Below are positions 17,037-24,559 of a DNA stretch of 40,065 nt, piece by piece; the first letter of the stretch is position 1; every line of letters begins with the position of its first letter. Source of the DNA: Avelusimicrobium sp963660385 (lineage in GTDB: Bacteria; Elusimicrobiota; Elusimicrobia; Elusimicrobiales; Elusimicrobiaceae). Where the stretch lies: contig CAVKWQ010000005.1 of assembly GCA_963660385.1 (NCBI GenBank), positions 1 to 40,065 of the forward strand, written 5' to 3'. A program made the position numbers and the translations under genes. The notes beneath the pieces were generated by a model. That model saw only the letters and a program-made list of their open reading frames with translations, was not told the origin of the DNA and did not search any database.

Positions 17037-19523
17037 ATGAAGAAGATATTTTTAGTTTCGGGGATGACCTGCTCTGCTTGCCAAGTGCACGTGGAAAAGG
17101 CTGTCTCGCGCGTGCCCGGGGTTCACTCGGCCGTTGTAAATTTATTGCAAAATACCTTGTATGTGGATTACGATGAAAATAAATTAGGCCCGGCGGAAAT
17201 TGTATCCGCCGTCCGCCAAGCGGGGTACGATGTGCCTAGCGAAAAAAAGGCGGATTCTACGCCACAGGCCTTGGCGCAGGAACAGGCCTCCGCTTTAAAG
17301 GCGCGCTTTTGGCTTTCGCTCTTGTTTTTGGCTCCCTTAATGTATGTTTCTATGGGGCATATGGCGGGGGGCTTATTGCCGGATGTTATTACGCATAATC
17401 CGGGTATTTTTGTTTTGGCGCAATTTTTACTGGTGCTCCCGGTGCTGTTTTTAAACCGCAAGTTTTTCACGCGCGGGCTAAAACAACTCTTTTTAGGCGC
17501 GCCCAATATGGATAGTTTGGTGGCGCTCGGTTCCGGCGCAGCAGTTATCAGCGGGGTGTGGACGCTTTTTAAGGTGTTGTATTTGATGCAGCCCGGTGAT
17601 TGGACCGCCGCCTTTGACGCATCCGGTAATTTGTATTTTGAATCCGCCGCAATGATTTTAACCTTGGTTACTCTGGGCAAATGGTTAGAAGCGCGGGCCA
17701 AGGTCAAAACGTCCGATGCTATTTCCGCCTTGGTGCGGTTGTTACCCGGCCAGGCAACGGTGCTTCGCCGCGGGAAAGAGGTACAAATCCCCGTAGAGGG
17801 CATTATCCCGGGGGATATATTGGTGGTTCGTACGGGCGAGCGCATTGGTGCAGACGGCGAAATTACCCAAGGCGGCGGTGCGGTGGATGAATCCGCCCTG
17901 ACGGGTGAGAGTGTGCCGCAGGATAAAATGCTGGGGCAAACCGTTTCCGCCGGAACGCTTTTAACAAGTGGCTATTTGCAGGCGCGTGTACTCCGCACGG
18001 GCAAGGATACCACGCTTTCACAAATTATTACCTTGGTGGAAGCGGCTTCGGGCAGTAAGGCCCCTATTTCGCGCTTGGCCGACCGCGTGAGCGCGGTGTT
18101 TGTACCGGCAGTATTGGGGATAGCCTTGCTTACCTTTGGCGTGTGGCTATTTGCGGGGGCGGGCGTGTCGTTTGCGTTGTCTGCGGCGATTTCGGTACTG
18201 GTTATTTCCTGCCCGTGTGCGTTGGGGCTGGCTACGCCCACGGCTATTATGGTGGGCACAGGCACGGCGGCGCGCAACGGAATTTTAGTCAAAAGCGCGG
18301 CCGTGTTGGAGCGTGCGCATAAAGTTACTGCGGTGGTGTTGGATAAAACGGGTACGGTTACCACGGGGCAAATGCAGGTGGCTGGAACAAAACCCGGCGC
18401 GGGCGTTAGCGAGGCAGATTTAATCAGCCAAGCCGCCACGCTGGAACAGTATTCCCAGCACCCGTTTGCGCGGGCGTTGGTGGAATATGCCCAAAAGGGA
18501 AAAATTGCGCCTTCGCAAGGCGAGGAGTTTACCTTGGAGCCGGGGTGTGGCGTATCGGCCCGGGTGTCCGGCGAAATTTTGCGTGGGGGCAATTTAAAGT
18601 GGCTCAACGCTTGCGGCATACAAGTACCTAACAGGGATGAACTTTCCGCCGCGGCCGCACAGGGTGGCAAAACGCCAATTTTTTTTGCGCGCGGGAAGCA
18701 GTATTTGGGGGCGGTGTTGTATGCTGACACCCTAAAACCCACGGCGGCGGAAACGGTAGCGCAGTTAAAGCAAAAGGGGCTTAAAGCCGTGCTTTTAACG
18801 GGCGATAACGAATTAACCGCGCGCGAAGTGGCCCGCCAAACGGGCATTGAAACCGTTATTGCGGGTGTAATGCCGCAGGACAAGGAGTCCGTCATCCGCC
18901 GCTTGCAGGACGCGGGCGAAGTCGTCGCAATGGTGGGCGACGGCGTGAACGACGCCCCGGCCTTGGTGCGGGCCGATGTGGGTATTTCGTTTGGCACGGG
19001 GACGGATGTGGCGGTGGAGTCGGCCGATATGGTACTATTAAAGGGTAACCTCACTGGCGTGGCGACTGCCTTGGAATTAAGCCGTGCCGTCATCAAAAAC
19101 ATAAAGGAAAACCTGTTTTGGGCGTTCTTTTATAACGTGTTGGGTATTCCGCTGGCGGCGGGTGTTTTATATGGGCCGCTGGGGTGGAAACTAAACCCGA
19201 TGGTAGCCGCGGCGGCGATGAGTTTCAGTTCGGTGTGTGTGGTGTCAAACGCGCTAAGACTGCGCTTTTTTAAACCGACAGAGATAAAAACTAAACAGAC
19301 GAAAGGGGAAAACCGTATGCGTAAAACATTAATTATTGAAGGGATGGTTTGCGGCCATTGCGCCGCGCGCGTAGAACGCGCCTTAAACGCGCTTCCGGGT
19401 GTGGAAGCACGCGTAAACTTGGGCAAAAAAATGGCGGTGGTGGAATCGGCTACTGCACTGGACGAAGAAGCCCTCAAAAAAGTAGTGCAAGACGCCGGGT
19501 ACGAAGTCGTTTCTATCCAATAA
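17037..19523 (+). CDS. copA: Cu(I)-exporting P1B-type ATPase with N- and C-terminal metal-binding domains
   Basis: An 828-residue membrane ATPase. An N-terminal HMA domain carries GMTCSAC (9-15). The core has the actuator motif TGES, the metal-transport motif SCPCALG (C392-P-C394), the phosphorylation site DKTGT (D436), the HP motif (SQHPFA), VGDGVNDAPAL, and C-terminal helices with the copper-coordinating YN and MSFSSVCVVSNALRL. CPC plus these residues indicates Cu(I)/Ag(I) export. Unusually, after the last helix there is a Lys/Thr-rich linker and a second complete HMA domain (GMVCGHC, C772 and C775) of about 68 residues, resembling the chaperone CopZ. The linker DNA contains a Shine-Dalgarno sequence and an in-frame ATG, so a separate CopZ-like product may also be made. 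Confidence 0.94.
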   Translation: MKKIFLVSGMTCSACQVHVEKAVSRVPGVHSAVVNLLQNTLYVDYDENKLGPAEIVSAVRQAGYDVPSEKKADSTPQALAQEQASALKARFWLSLLFLAPLMYVSMGHMAGGLLPDVITHNPGIFVLAQFLLVLPVLFLNRKFFTRGLKQLFLGAPNMDSLVALGSGAAVISGVWTLFKVLYLMQPGDWTAAFDASGNLYFESAAMILTLVTLGKWLEARAKVKTSDAISALVRLLPGQATVLRRGKEVQIPVEGIIPGDILVVRTGERIGADGEITQGGGAVDESALTGESVPQDKMLGQTVSAGTLLTSGYLQARVLRTGKDTTLSQIITLVEAASGSKAPISRLADRVSAVFVPAVLGIALLTFGVWLFAGAGVSFALSAAISVLVISCPCALGLATPTAIMVGTGTAARNGILVKSAAVLERAHKVTAVVLDKTGTVTTGQMQVAGTKPGAGVSEADLISQAATLEQYSQHPFARALVEYAQKGKIAPSQGEEFTLEPGCGVSARVSGEILRGGNLKWLNACGIQVPNRDELSAAAAQGGKTPIFFARGKQYLGAVLYADTLKPTAAETVAQLKQKGLKAVLLTGDNELTAREVARQTGIETVIAGVMPQDKESVIRRLQDAGEVVAMVGDGVNDAPALVRADVGISFGTGTDVAVESADMVLLKGNLTGVATALELSRAVIKNIKENLFWAFFYNVLGIPLAAGVLYGPLGWKLNPMVAAAAMSFSSVCVVSNALRLRFFKPTEIKTKQTKGENRMRKTLIIEGMVCGHCAARVERALNALPGVEARVNLGKKMAVVESATALDEEALKKVVQDAGYEVVSIQ
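19302..19523 (+). other. Internal ribosome-binding site and possible CopZ-like chaperone reading
   Basis: Inside copA, AAAGGGGA (19302-19309) lies eight bases before an in-frame ATG (19317) that opens a 68-residue complete HMA domain (MRKTLIIEGMVCGHC...). The fused reading translates the ribosome-binding site as part of a TKGEN linker. This looks like an ancestral copA-copZ pair whose intervening stop codon was lost, or a deliberate dual-product gene. E. coli copA also yields a separate metal-binding domain, though by frameshifting and from its 5' end. Confidence 0.5.
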
Positions 19524-19545
19524 ACGCTTGCTAATATACATTATA

Positions 19546-19574
19546 GGCCGGGTGGCTATAAGCGCCCGGCCTTT
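19546..19574 (+). terminator. Probable terminator of copA
   Basis: GGCCGGG (19546-19552) pairs with CCCGGCC (19565-19571) around a 12-nt loop; the T-run is short (TTTATAATT). The same T-rich tail contains TATAAT (19574-19579), a possible but unsupported -10 box for nadE. Confidence 0.6.
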
Positions 19575-19621
19575 ATAATTGATAAAATAAAACTAGATAC
19601 CCCACAAGGAGACTTTACTCT

Positions 19622-21553
19622 ATGAGCCATTTTGGTTTTGTAAAAGTAGCGGCGGGCGTGCCGCTTGTAAAAGTAGCCGATACGGCCTATAACGCCGCAC
19701 AACTGGAACGTTTGATTCACGAAGCCGCCCAACAGGGCGTGCGCGTGCTGGCGTTTCCCGAATTATGCGTAACGGGATATACCTGTGGGGATTTGTTTTT
19801 AAAGATGCTTTTGGCGCAGGCCGCCGAGCGGGTGCTGGGGGCGCTTTTGCGCCGCACAGAAGGGCTTGATATTATTTTTATGGTGGGGATGCCCGTCCAA
19901 GCGGATAACCTTTTATTAAATGCGGCGGTGGTGTGCTACCGCGGCGAAATTTTGGGCGTAGTGCCGAAAACTTATTTGCCCAATTATAAAGAATTTTACG
20001 AACAGCGCTGGTTCACGTCTTCCTTGGAGTGGGGCGGAAACGAAGTAACCCTGTGCGGGATGCCTGTTCCGGCGGGGACGGATTTATTGTTTGAAGCGGG
20101 CGGGATGAAATTCGGCGTAGAAATTTGCGAAGATTTATGGGCTGTAATTCCGCCTTCCTCCCGCTTGGCCTTGCAGGGCGCGGACGTGATTTTTAACTTA
20201 TCCGCCAGCAACGCTTTAACGGGCAAACACGCCTATGTGCGCGAATTGGTCGGCCAGCAATCGGCCCGCTGTTTGTGCGGGTATGTGTATGCTTCGTGCG
20301 GGTTTGGCGAGTCCACGACCGATGTAGTCTTCGGCTCCAATGCCCTTATTTACGAAAACGGCACGCCGCTGGCGTTTTCGGAGCGGTTTTCCACAGAGGC
20401 GCAACTCGTGTCGGCTGAAATTGATGTGGAGCGTTTGCGTGCCGAACGGTTGATAAACACTACTTACCGCACGGACAGCGCCTACGAAACGGCAGACCCT
20501 TATGAAATTATTGAATCGGGCCAGCCTGTGCAGTCTATTACGCATTTAGAGCGGTTTGTGTCGCCTACGCCCTTTGTGCCGCGTGGCAGCCGATTAGACG
20601 AAAACTGTCAAGAAATTTTTAATATTCAGGTAATGGGACTTGCAACGCGTATTAAAAACGCGCACGCCCAAACGGCGGTACTCGGCATTTCCGGCGGGTT
20701 GGATTCCACCCTAGCACTGCTGGTGTGTGCCAAAACCTTTGATAAACTTGGCCTGCCCCGCACGGGAATTATCGGAGTAACAATGCCGGGCTTCGGCACG
20801 ACGGACAGAACCTATCAGAACGCGCTTACGCTGATGAAGAGTTTAGGCATTACCCAAAGAGAGGTAAGCATTAAAAAAGCGTGCGAACAACACTTTGCCG
20901 ATATCGGCCACGACGCTAAGGTAAAGGACGTTACGTACGAAAATACCCAAGCGCGCGAACGCACCCAAATTTTAATGGATATTGCTAACCAGACGGGCGG
21001 TATGGTCATTGGTACGGGCGATTTGTCCGAACTTGCGCTCGGGTGGGCCACTTATAACGGCGACCATATGTCTATGTATGGGGTCAATGCAGGCGTGCCC
21101 AAAACCTTGGTACGCTCGCTCGTGGTATGGGCGGCCCAGCACGAAACGGACAAACAAACACAGGTCGTTTTGCAGGATATTGCGGCTACCCCGATTAGCC
21201 CCGAACTGTTGCCTGCCGACGGACAGGGCAAAATTGCGCAGAAAACGGAAGATTTGGTGGGCCCGTACGAGTTGCACGATTTCTTTTTGTTCTATTTTCT
21301 GCGCTATGGGTTTTCGCCCGCTAAAATTTACTTTTTGGCCCAGCAGGCCTTTGCCAAAAAGTTTGATTCGGCAACCATAAAGAAATGGCTCAAAGTCTTC
21401 TTCCGCCGCTTCTTTGCCCAGCAGTTTAAACGCTCCTGCCTGCCCGACGGCCCCAAAGTGGGCTCCGTGGCGCTCTCTCCGCGCGGGGATTGGCGTATGC
21501 CCAGCGACGCGAGTGCGGAGGTATGGCTAGCGGAAGCGGAAAACCTGCGCTAG
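19622..21553 (+). CDS. nadE: Glutamine-dependent NAD+ synthase
   Basis: A 643-residue two-domain enzyme that makes NAD+ from nicotinate adenine dinucleotide, ATP and glutamine. The N-terminal nitrilase-fold glutaminase has the full Glu-Lys-Cys triad: FPELC (E47), VPKTYLPNYKEFYE (K116) and GVEICEDLW (C169). The synthetase domain has the ATP-pyrophosphatase loop GISGGLDST (from residue 355), GTGDLSELALGW and the C-terminal SCLPDGPKVG. Length matches the glutamine-dependent type (about 650) rather than the short NH3-dependent type. AAGGAG lies ten bases upstream of the ATG. Confidence 0.96.
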   Translation: MSHFGFVKVAAGVPLVKVADTAYNAAQLERLIHEAAQQGVRVLAFPELCVTGYTCGDLFLKMLLAQAAERVLGALLRRTEGLDIIFMVGMPVQADNLLLNAAVVCYRGEILGVVPKTYLPNYKEFYEQRWFTSSLEWGGNEVTLCGMPVPAGTDLLFEAGGMKFGVEICEDLWAVIPPSSRLALQGADVIFNLSASNALTGKHAYVRELVGQQSARCLCGYVYASCGFGESTTDVVFGSNALIYENGTPLAFSERFSTEAQLVSAEIDVERLRAERLINTTYRTDSAYETADPYEIIESGQPVQSITHLERFVSPTPFVPRGSRLDENCQEIFNIQVMGLATRIKNAHAQTAVLGISGGLDSTLALLVCAKTFDKLGLPRTGIIGVTMPGFGTTDRTYQNALTLMKSLGITQREVSIKKACEQHFADIGHDAKVKDVTYENTQARERTQILMDIANQTGGMVIGTGDLSELALGWATYNGDHMSMYGVNAGVPKTLVRSLVVWAAQHETDKQTQVVLQDIAATPISPELLPADGQGKIAQKTEDLVGPYELHDFFLFYFLRYGFSPAKIYFLAQQAFAKKFDSATIKKWLKVFFRRFFAQQFKRSCLPDGPKVGSVALSPRGDWRMPSDASAEVWLAEAENLR

Positions 21554-21570
21554 TGCCTTTTGATATACAC

Positions 21571-21605
21571 AAAAAAGCCCCGGGATTTTTACCCCGGGGC
21601 TTTTT
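21571..21605. terminator. Bidirectional terminator between nadE and deoB
   Basis: AAAAAGCCCCGGG pairs with CCCGGGGCTTTTT around a short loop between two convergent genes; A- and T-runs flank the GC stem on both sides. Confidence 0.9.
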
Positions 21606-21606
21606 G

Positions 21607-22815
21607 CTAATCGTTTAAGAAACTCTTGCCAAATTTAAGGGACGGCAATTTAAAGTAGTCCGCTATCGTTTGGCCAAGGTCTGCGTAGGTGTCGCGCCCA
21701 CCCAGGAAGGCCGGTTTTACATTGGGCCCGAACATAATCACCGGGACGTGTTCGCGCGTGTGGTCGGTCCCCTTGTAGGTGGGGTCGCACCCGTGGTCGG
21801 CGGTGATAAAGGCAATGTCGCCTTCCTTCATTTGCGCGGCCAATTCGGGCAGGCGTTTATCAAAATATTCTAGGCCGCCCGCATAGCCGGCTACATCGCG
21901 GCGGTGGCCCCAAGTCATATCAAAATCCACAAAGTTGGTAAACGTCAGGCTGAAATCGGGCGCGTTTTTGGCTTCTTCCAAGGTTACGTTCCAAAGTTCT
22001 TCCAGGCCGGCGGCCTTTACCGCGCGGGTAATGCCCTGCTTGGCGAAAATATCCGAAATCTTGCCTACGGAAATTACCGCGCCGCCCGCGTTTTTAATTT
22101 CGTCTAACACCGTGGTCATCGGCGGTTTGACGGAATAGTCGTGGCGGTTTTTGGTGCGTTTAAATTCGCCCTTCTTTTCACCCTCAAACGGGCGGGCAAT
22201 CACGCGTGCAATGTTATACGGCGCCACGTGCTTAAAGGCAATTTCACACAGTTTGTATAAGCGGTCTAAGCCAAAGTGTTTTTCGTGCGCGGCGATTTGG
22301 AATACGCTGTCGGCGGATGTGTAGCAAATGGGTTTGCCCGTTTTGATATGTTCTTCGCCCAGTTCGTCAATAATCACCGTGCCGCTGGCGGCCTTATCGC
22401 CCAAAATGCCGGGCAGGCCCGCTTCGTCGCAAATCTTTTTGATAAGTTCAGCCGGGAAAGACGGATACTCCGGCTTGAAATAACCCCACTCAAACTGTAC
22501 GGGCGAACCTGCCATTTCCCAATGGCCGGACGAGGTGTCCTTGCCGTGGCTGATTTCCCGCATAAAACCGTATTTGGAGGGCAAATTAACTTTTGCCCCG
22601 TCCTGCGCGCCTGCTTGCGGGGCGTGGCCCGTGGAGGCTTCGGCCGCTTTTAACAAGCCGAGTTTTGCCAAATTGGGTACTTTTAAACCGCCTTGTGCGG
22701 CGGCAATGTGGCCTAAGGTATCGGCGCCGCTGTCGCCGAATTTGGCGGCGTCTTCCGCTCCGCCGATGCCGAAAGAGTCCATCATCAAAATAATTGCACG
22801 TCCTTTTTGAGCCAT
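21607..22815 (-). CDS. deoB: Phosphopentomutase
   Basis: A 402-residue alkaline-phosphatase-superfamily enzyme that interconverts (deoxy)ribose 1-phosphate and 5-phosphate in nucleoside salvage. MMDSFGIG gives the first metal ligands; GKDTSSGHWE contains the phosphorylated residue as Ser, as in E. coli DeoB (DTPSGHWE), where many Gram-positive enzymes have Thr. ADSVFQIA, FTNFVDFDMTWGHRRD, TADHGCDPTYKGTDHTREH and a normal length complete the picture. The start is the ATG at 22815 with GGAGGT seven bases upstream; five more upstream codons would run through that site. No other deo gene is adjacent. Confidence 0.95.
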   Translation of the reverse strand: MAQKGRAIILMMDSFGIGGAEDAAKFGDSGADTLGHIAAAQGGLKVPNLAKLGLLKAAEASTGHAPQAGAQDGAKVNLPSKYGFMREISHGKDTSSGHWEMAGSPVQFEWGYFKPEYPSFPAELIKKICDEAGLPGILGDKAASGTVIIDELGEEHIKTGKPICYTSADSVFQIAAHEKHFGLDRLYKLCEIAFKHVAPYNIARVIARPFEGEKKGEFKRTKNRHDYSVKPPMTTVLDEIKNAGGAVISVGKISDIFAKQGITRAVKAAGLEELWNVTLEEAKNAPDFSLTFTNFVDFDMTWGHRRDVAGYAGGLEYFDKRLPELAAQMKEGDIAFITADHGCDPTYKGTDHTREHVPVIMFGPNVKPAFLGGRDTYADLGQTIADYFKLPSLKFGKSFLND

Positions 22816-22842
22816 AAAATATACCTCCAAGACTTTTCTTTT

Positions 22843-22872
22843 ATTATACCCAAAAAAGGCCGTGCCGTCTAA
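22843..22872 (-). promoter_or_regulatory. deoB promoter
   Basis: Minus strand TTAGAC (22867-22872) - 18 bp - TATAAT (22843-22848), about 28 bases upstream of the ATG. Confidence 0.6.
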
Positions 22873-22903
22873 CCCTCTTTTGGGCGCAGAAGACGGCGCA
22901 AAA

Positions 22904-22912
22904 TGATATAGT
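22904..22912 (+). promoter_or_regulatory. Extended -10 promoter of the 175-residue protein gene
   Basis: TGATATAGT fits an extended -10 element (TGnTATAnT); no -35 is evident. AGGGGGAG precedes the ATG at 22937. Confidence 0.45.
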
Positions 22913-22936
22913 ATATAGGAAAGAAAGGGGGAGCAT

Positions 22937-23464
22937 ATGAAACAAGCCTATATCAATATGCGGAATTTTTGGCTGGACGTAAAAAATTTGGAAAACCGTA
23001 AGGGCGTGATTGAAATCGGCCCGGATGAGATTTCCGTCGCCGGGATTGAAATGGCATTTTTGGACGGAGCGGAAACCAAACATTTATTTTTGGCAACCAA
23101 TTCGCTGGGCGACAGCAGTTTGTATTTTGAAAACAACAGCAAAAGCGGTTTGGGCGGCGTAATCGGTGGGCACGGGCACGAAGCCCTGCAAGAAGTCGCC
23201 GCGCGGATGTTGGCCCACGCCAGCAAATTAACGAATAAAATGACGGCCTTGCCCATAGGGAGCGAAATGCCCGCGCCGTCTTCGCCCGCTATGGTGCGGT
23301 TATTTGCGGTGTCTAAAAAGAAACTTTTTCACATAGAAATTGCGGAAGCGGAACTGCGCAAACCGGAAAATGATTTTTATCCGTTCTTTGCCTATTCCCA
23401 GCAAACCTTGGGATTCTTCCGCCAGCAGGAAACCGCCGCTTCTGCCAAAGAAGCCCACTCGTAA
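22937..23464 (+). CDS. Small cytoplasmic protein of unknown function
   Basis: A 175-residue protein I do not recognise. It has no signal peptide or transmembrane segment. The middle carries a Gly/His stretch (GLGGVIGGHGHEALQEVA, about 75-92) and a strand-rich region (KKKLFHIEIAEAELRKPENDFYPFF) that looks like an ordinary folded domain, ending in a charged, Ala-rich tail. Codon use and the strong ribosome-binding site (AGGGGGAG) support a real gene. It stands alone between its own promoter and a terminator, so the neighbours give no functional clue. Confidence 0.75.
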   Translation: MKQAYINMRNFWLDVKNLENRKGVIEIGPDEISVAGIEMAFLDGAETKHLFLATNSLGDSSLYFENNSKSGLGGVIGGHGHEALQEVAARMLAHASKLTNKMTALPIGSEMPAPSSPAMVRLFAVSKKKLFHIEIAEAELRKPENDFYPFFAYSQQTLGFFRQQETAASAKEAHS

Positions 23465-23482
23465 ACAGATTTATTCCGCAAC

Positions 23483-23513
23483 AAAAAGCCGCCTTGTTAT
23501 GGGGCGGCTTTTT
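23483..23513. terminator. Shared terminator, overlapping the glycosyltransferase stop codon
   Basis: AAAAAGCCGCC (23483-23493) and GGCGGCTTTTT (23503-23513) form a perfect stem between convergent genes. The TAA of the minus-strand glycosyltransferase (23512-23514) lies inside the right arm. Confidence 0.88.
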
Positions 23514-24450
23514 ACGTTTGGTGGCAGTTAATTTTTTCGTCTATTATATACAGCGGGCGTTGCTTTACTTCCATAAAGGTACGGCCTAAATATTCGCCGA
23601 TGACCCCCAAGGAAATAAGTTGCACCCCGCTAAAAAACAAAATCGCCACCATTAAAGAGGAATACCCGCTGACCGGGTTTCCAAAGAAGATTTTTTTTGC
23701 GGCCACCCACAGCGCGTATAAAAACGCAAAGAGCGAAACCGAAAAACCGAAATACGTCCACAGCCGCAAAGGAAGCGTGGTGGAAGCCGTTAGGCCTTCC
23801 AGCGCAAAGTTCCACAGTCGCCAATAGTTCCACTTGGTTTTTCCGACTTGGCGTGCTTGGCGCACAAAGGGCACAGAAGCCGCTTTAAAGCCTACCCAAT
23901 TAAAGAGCCCCTTCATAAAGCGCTCCCGCTCCGGCAAGGTAAGCAACGCCTGCAAAACGCGCTGGCTGATGAGACGACAGTCCCCGGCGTTTTCGGGCAT
24001 TGGACGGGTGGAAATAAAATTGTAGAACTTATAAAAAACCTTTGCGCTCATACGCTTTAACCAAGAATCGGTTTGACGGTTCTGGCGTGTGCCATAGACT
24101 ACTTCATATCCCTCTTTAAATTTTTCCAAAAACGCGGGGATAAGTTCCGGCGGGTCCTGTAAGTCCGCATCCATTACAATAGCTGCATCCGCTTGGGCGG
24201 CTTCGGCCAGCCCGGCGGTCAGCGCGGCTTCTTTACCAAAATTGCGCGAAAGGGATATTACCTTTACGCATTTATTGCGGTCGGCCAAATTTTTTAAATA
24301 GGCAAGGGTGCCGTCTTTACTGCCATCATTTACAAAAATATATTCAAATTGAAAGCCGTTTTCCTTTTGCAAAATGGGCTCTACGGCCTGCCAAAAAACG
24401 GGCAGGGCTTCTTGTTCGTTATAGGCGGGAACGATTAACGCTATTTTCAT
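23512..24450 (-). CDS. Family 2 glycosyltransferase, GtrB/DPM1-like
   Basis: A 312-residue membrane-attached enzyme that probably transfers a sugar from a nucleotide sugar to a polyprenyl phosphate. The GT2 fold is clear: VPAYNEQEALP, FVNDGSKDGT, SRNFGKEAALTAGL, the DxD-type VMDADLQDPPE, and the acceptor/His-Arg region RERFMKGLFNWVG. Two C-terminal transmembrane helices (about 227-250 and 262-287) match bactoprenol glucosyltransferases such as GtrB or ArnC/YfdH relatives. These enzymes feed O-antigen, teichoic or lipid-A-type modification; no flippase or acceptor transferase is adjacent, so the pathway is open. No Shine-Dalgarno precedes the ATG; TATAAT lies exactly six bases upstream, suggesting a leaderless mRNA. 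Confidence 0.9.
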   Translation of the reverse strand: MKIALIVPAYNEQEALPVFWQAVEPILQKENGFQFEYIFVNDGSKDGTLAYLKNLADRNKCVKVISLSRNFGKEAALTAGLAEAAQADAAIVMDADLQDPPELIPAFLEKFKEGYEVVYGTRQNRQTDSWLKRMSAKVFYKFYNFISTRPMPENAGDCRLISQRVLQALLTLPERERFMKGLFNWVGFKAASVPFVRQARQVGKTKWNYWRLWNFALEGLTASTTLPLRLWTYFGFSVSLFAFLYALWVAAKKIFFGNPVSGYSSLMVAILFFSGVQLISLGVIGEYLGRTFMEVKQRPLYIIDEKINCHQT

Positions 24451-24456
24451 ACAGAG

Positions 24457-24462
24457 ATTATA
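24457..24462 (-). promoter_or_regulatory. -10 box of the glycosyltransferase gene (leaderless type)
   Basis: Minus strand: perfect TATAAT, then CTCTGT, then ATG. The -35 region is poor. Confidence 0.55.
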
Positions 24463-24516
24463 GTATTTTTTAGCCTAAAAAACGCGCAGATTTATCCCGG
24501 TAAAATTCCGCAGAAT

Positions 24517-24525
24517 TGATATAAT
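24517..24525 (+). promoter_or_regulatory. Extended -10 promoter of the c-di-GMP phosphodiesterase gene
   Basis: TGATATAAT is a perfect extended -10 element; no -35 is seen. A small hairpin (GCGGG at 24534-24538 with CCCGC at 24544-24548) sits between it and the Shine-Dalgarno GGGAGG (24549-24554). Confidence 0.6.
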
Positions 24526-24559
24526 AAATTATGCGGGTTTTGGCCCGCGGGAGGACGCT

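Noticed and set aside
17972..19102. Minus-strand open frame of 376 codons opposite copA
   Set aside because: It is a composition-driven shadow: the opposite strand carries every P-type ATPase motif in order, and the antisense protein is Ser/Thr/Pro/Ala-rich without domains.
22535..22810. Plus-strand frames opposite deoB
   Set aside because: deoB on the minus strand has all family motifs and a strong ribosome-binding site; the plus-strand readings have neither.
24534..24548. A c-di-GMP riboswitch upstream of the EAL gene
   Set aside because: Only a 5-bp hairpin fits in the roughly 30-nt leader, far too short for a GEMM-type aptamer.
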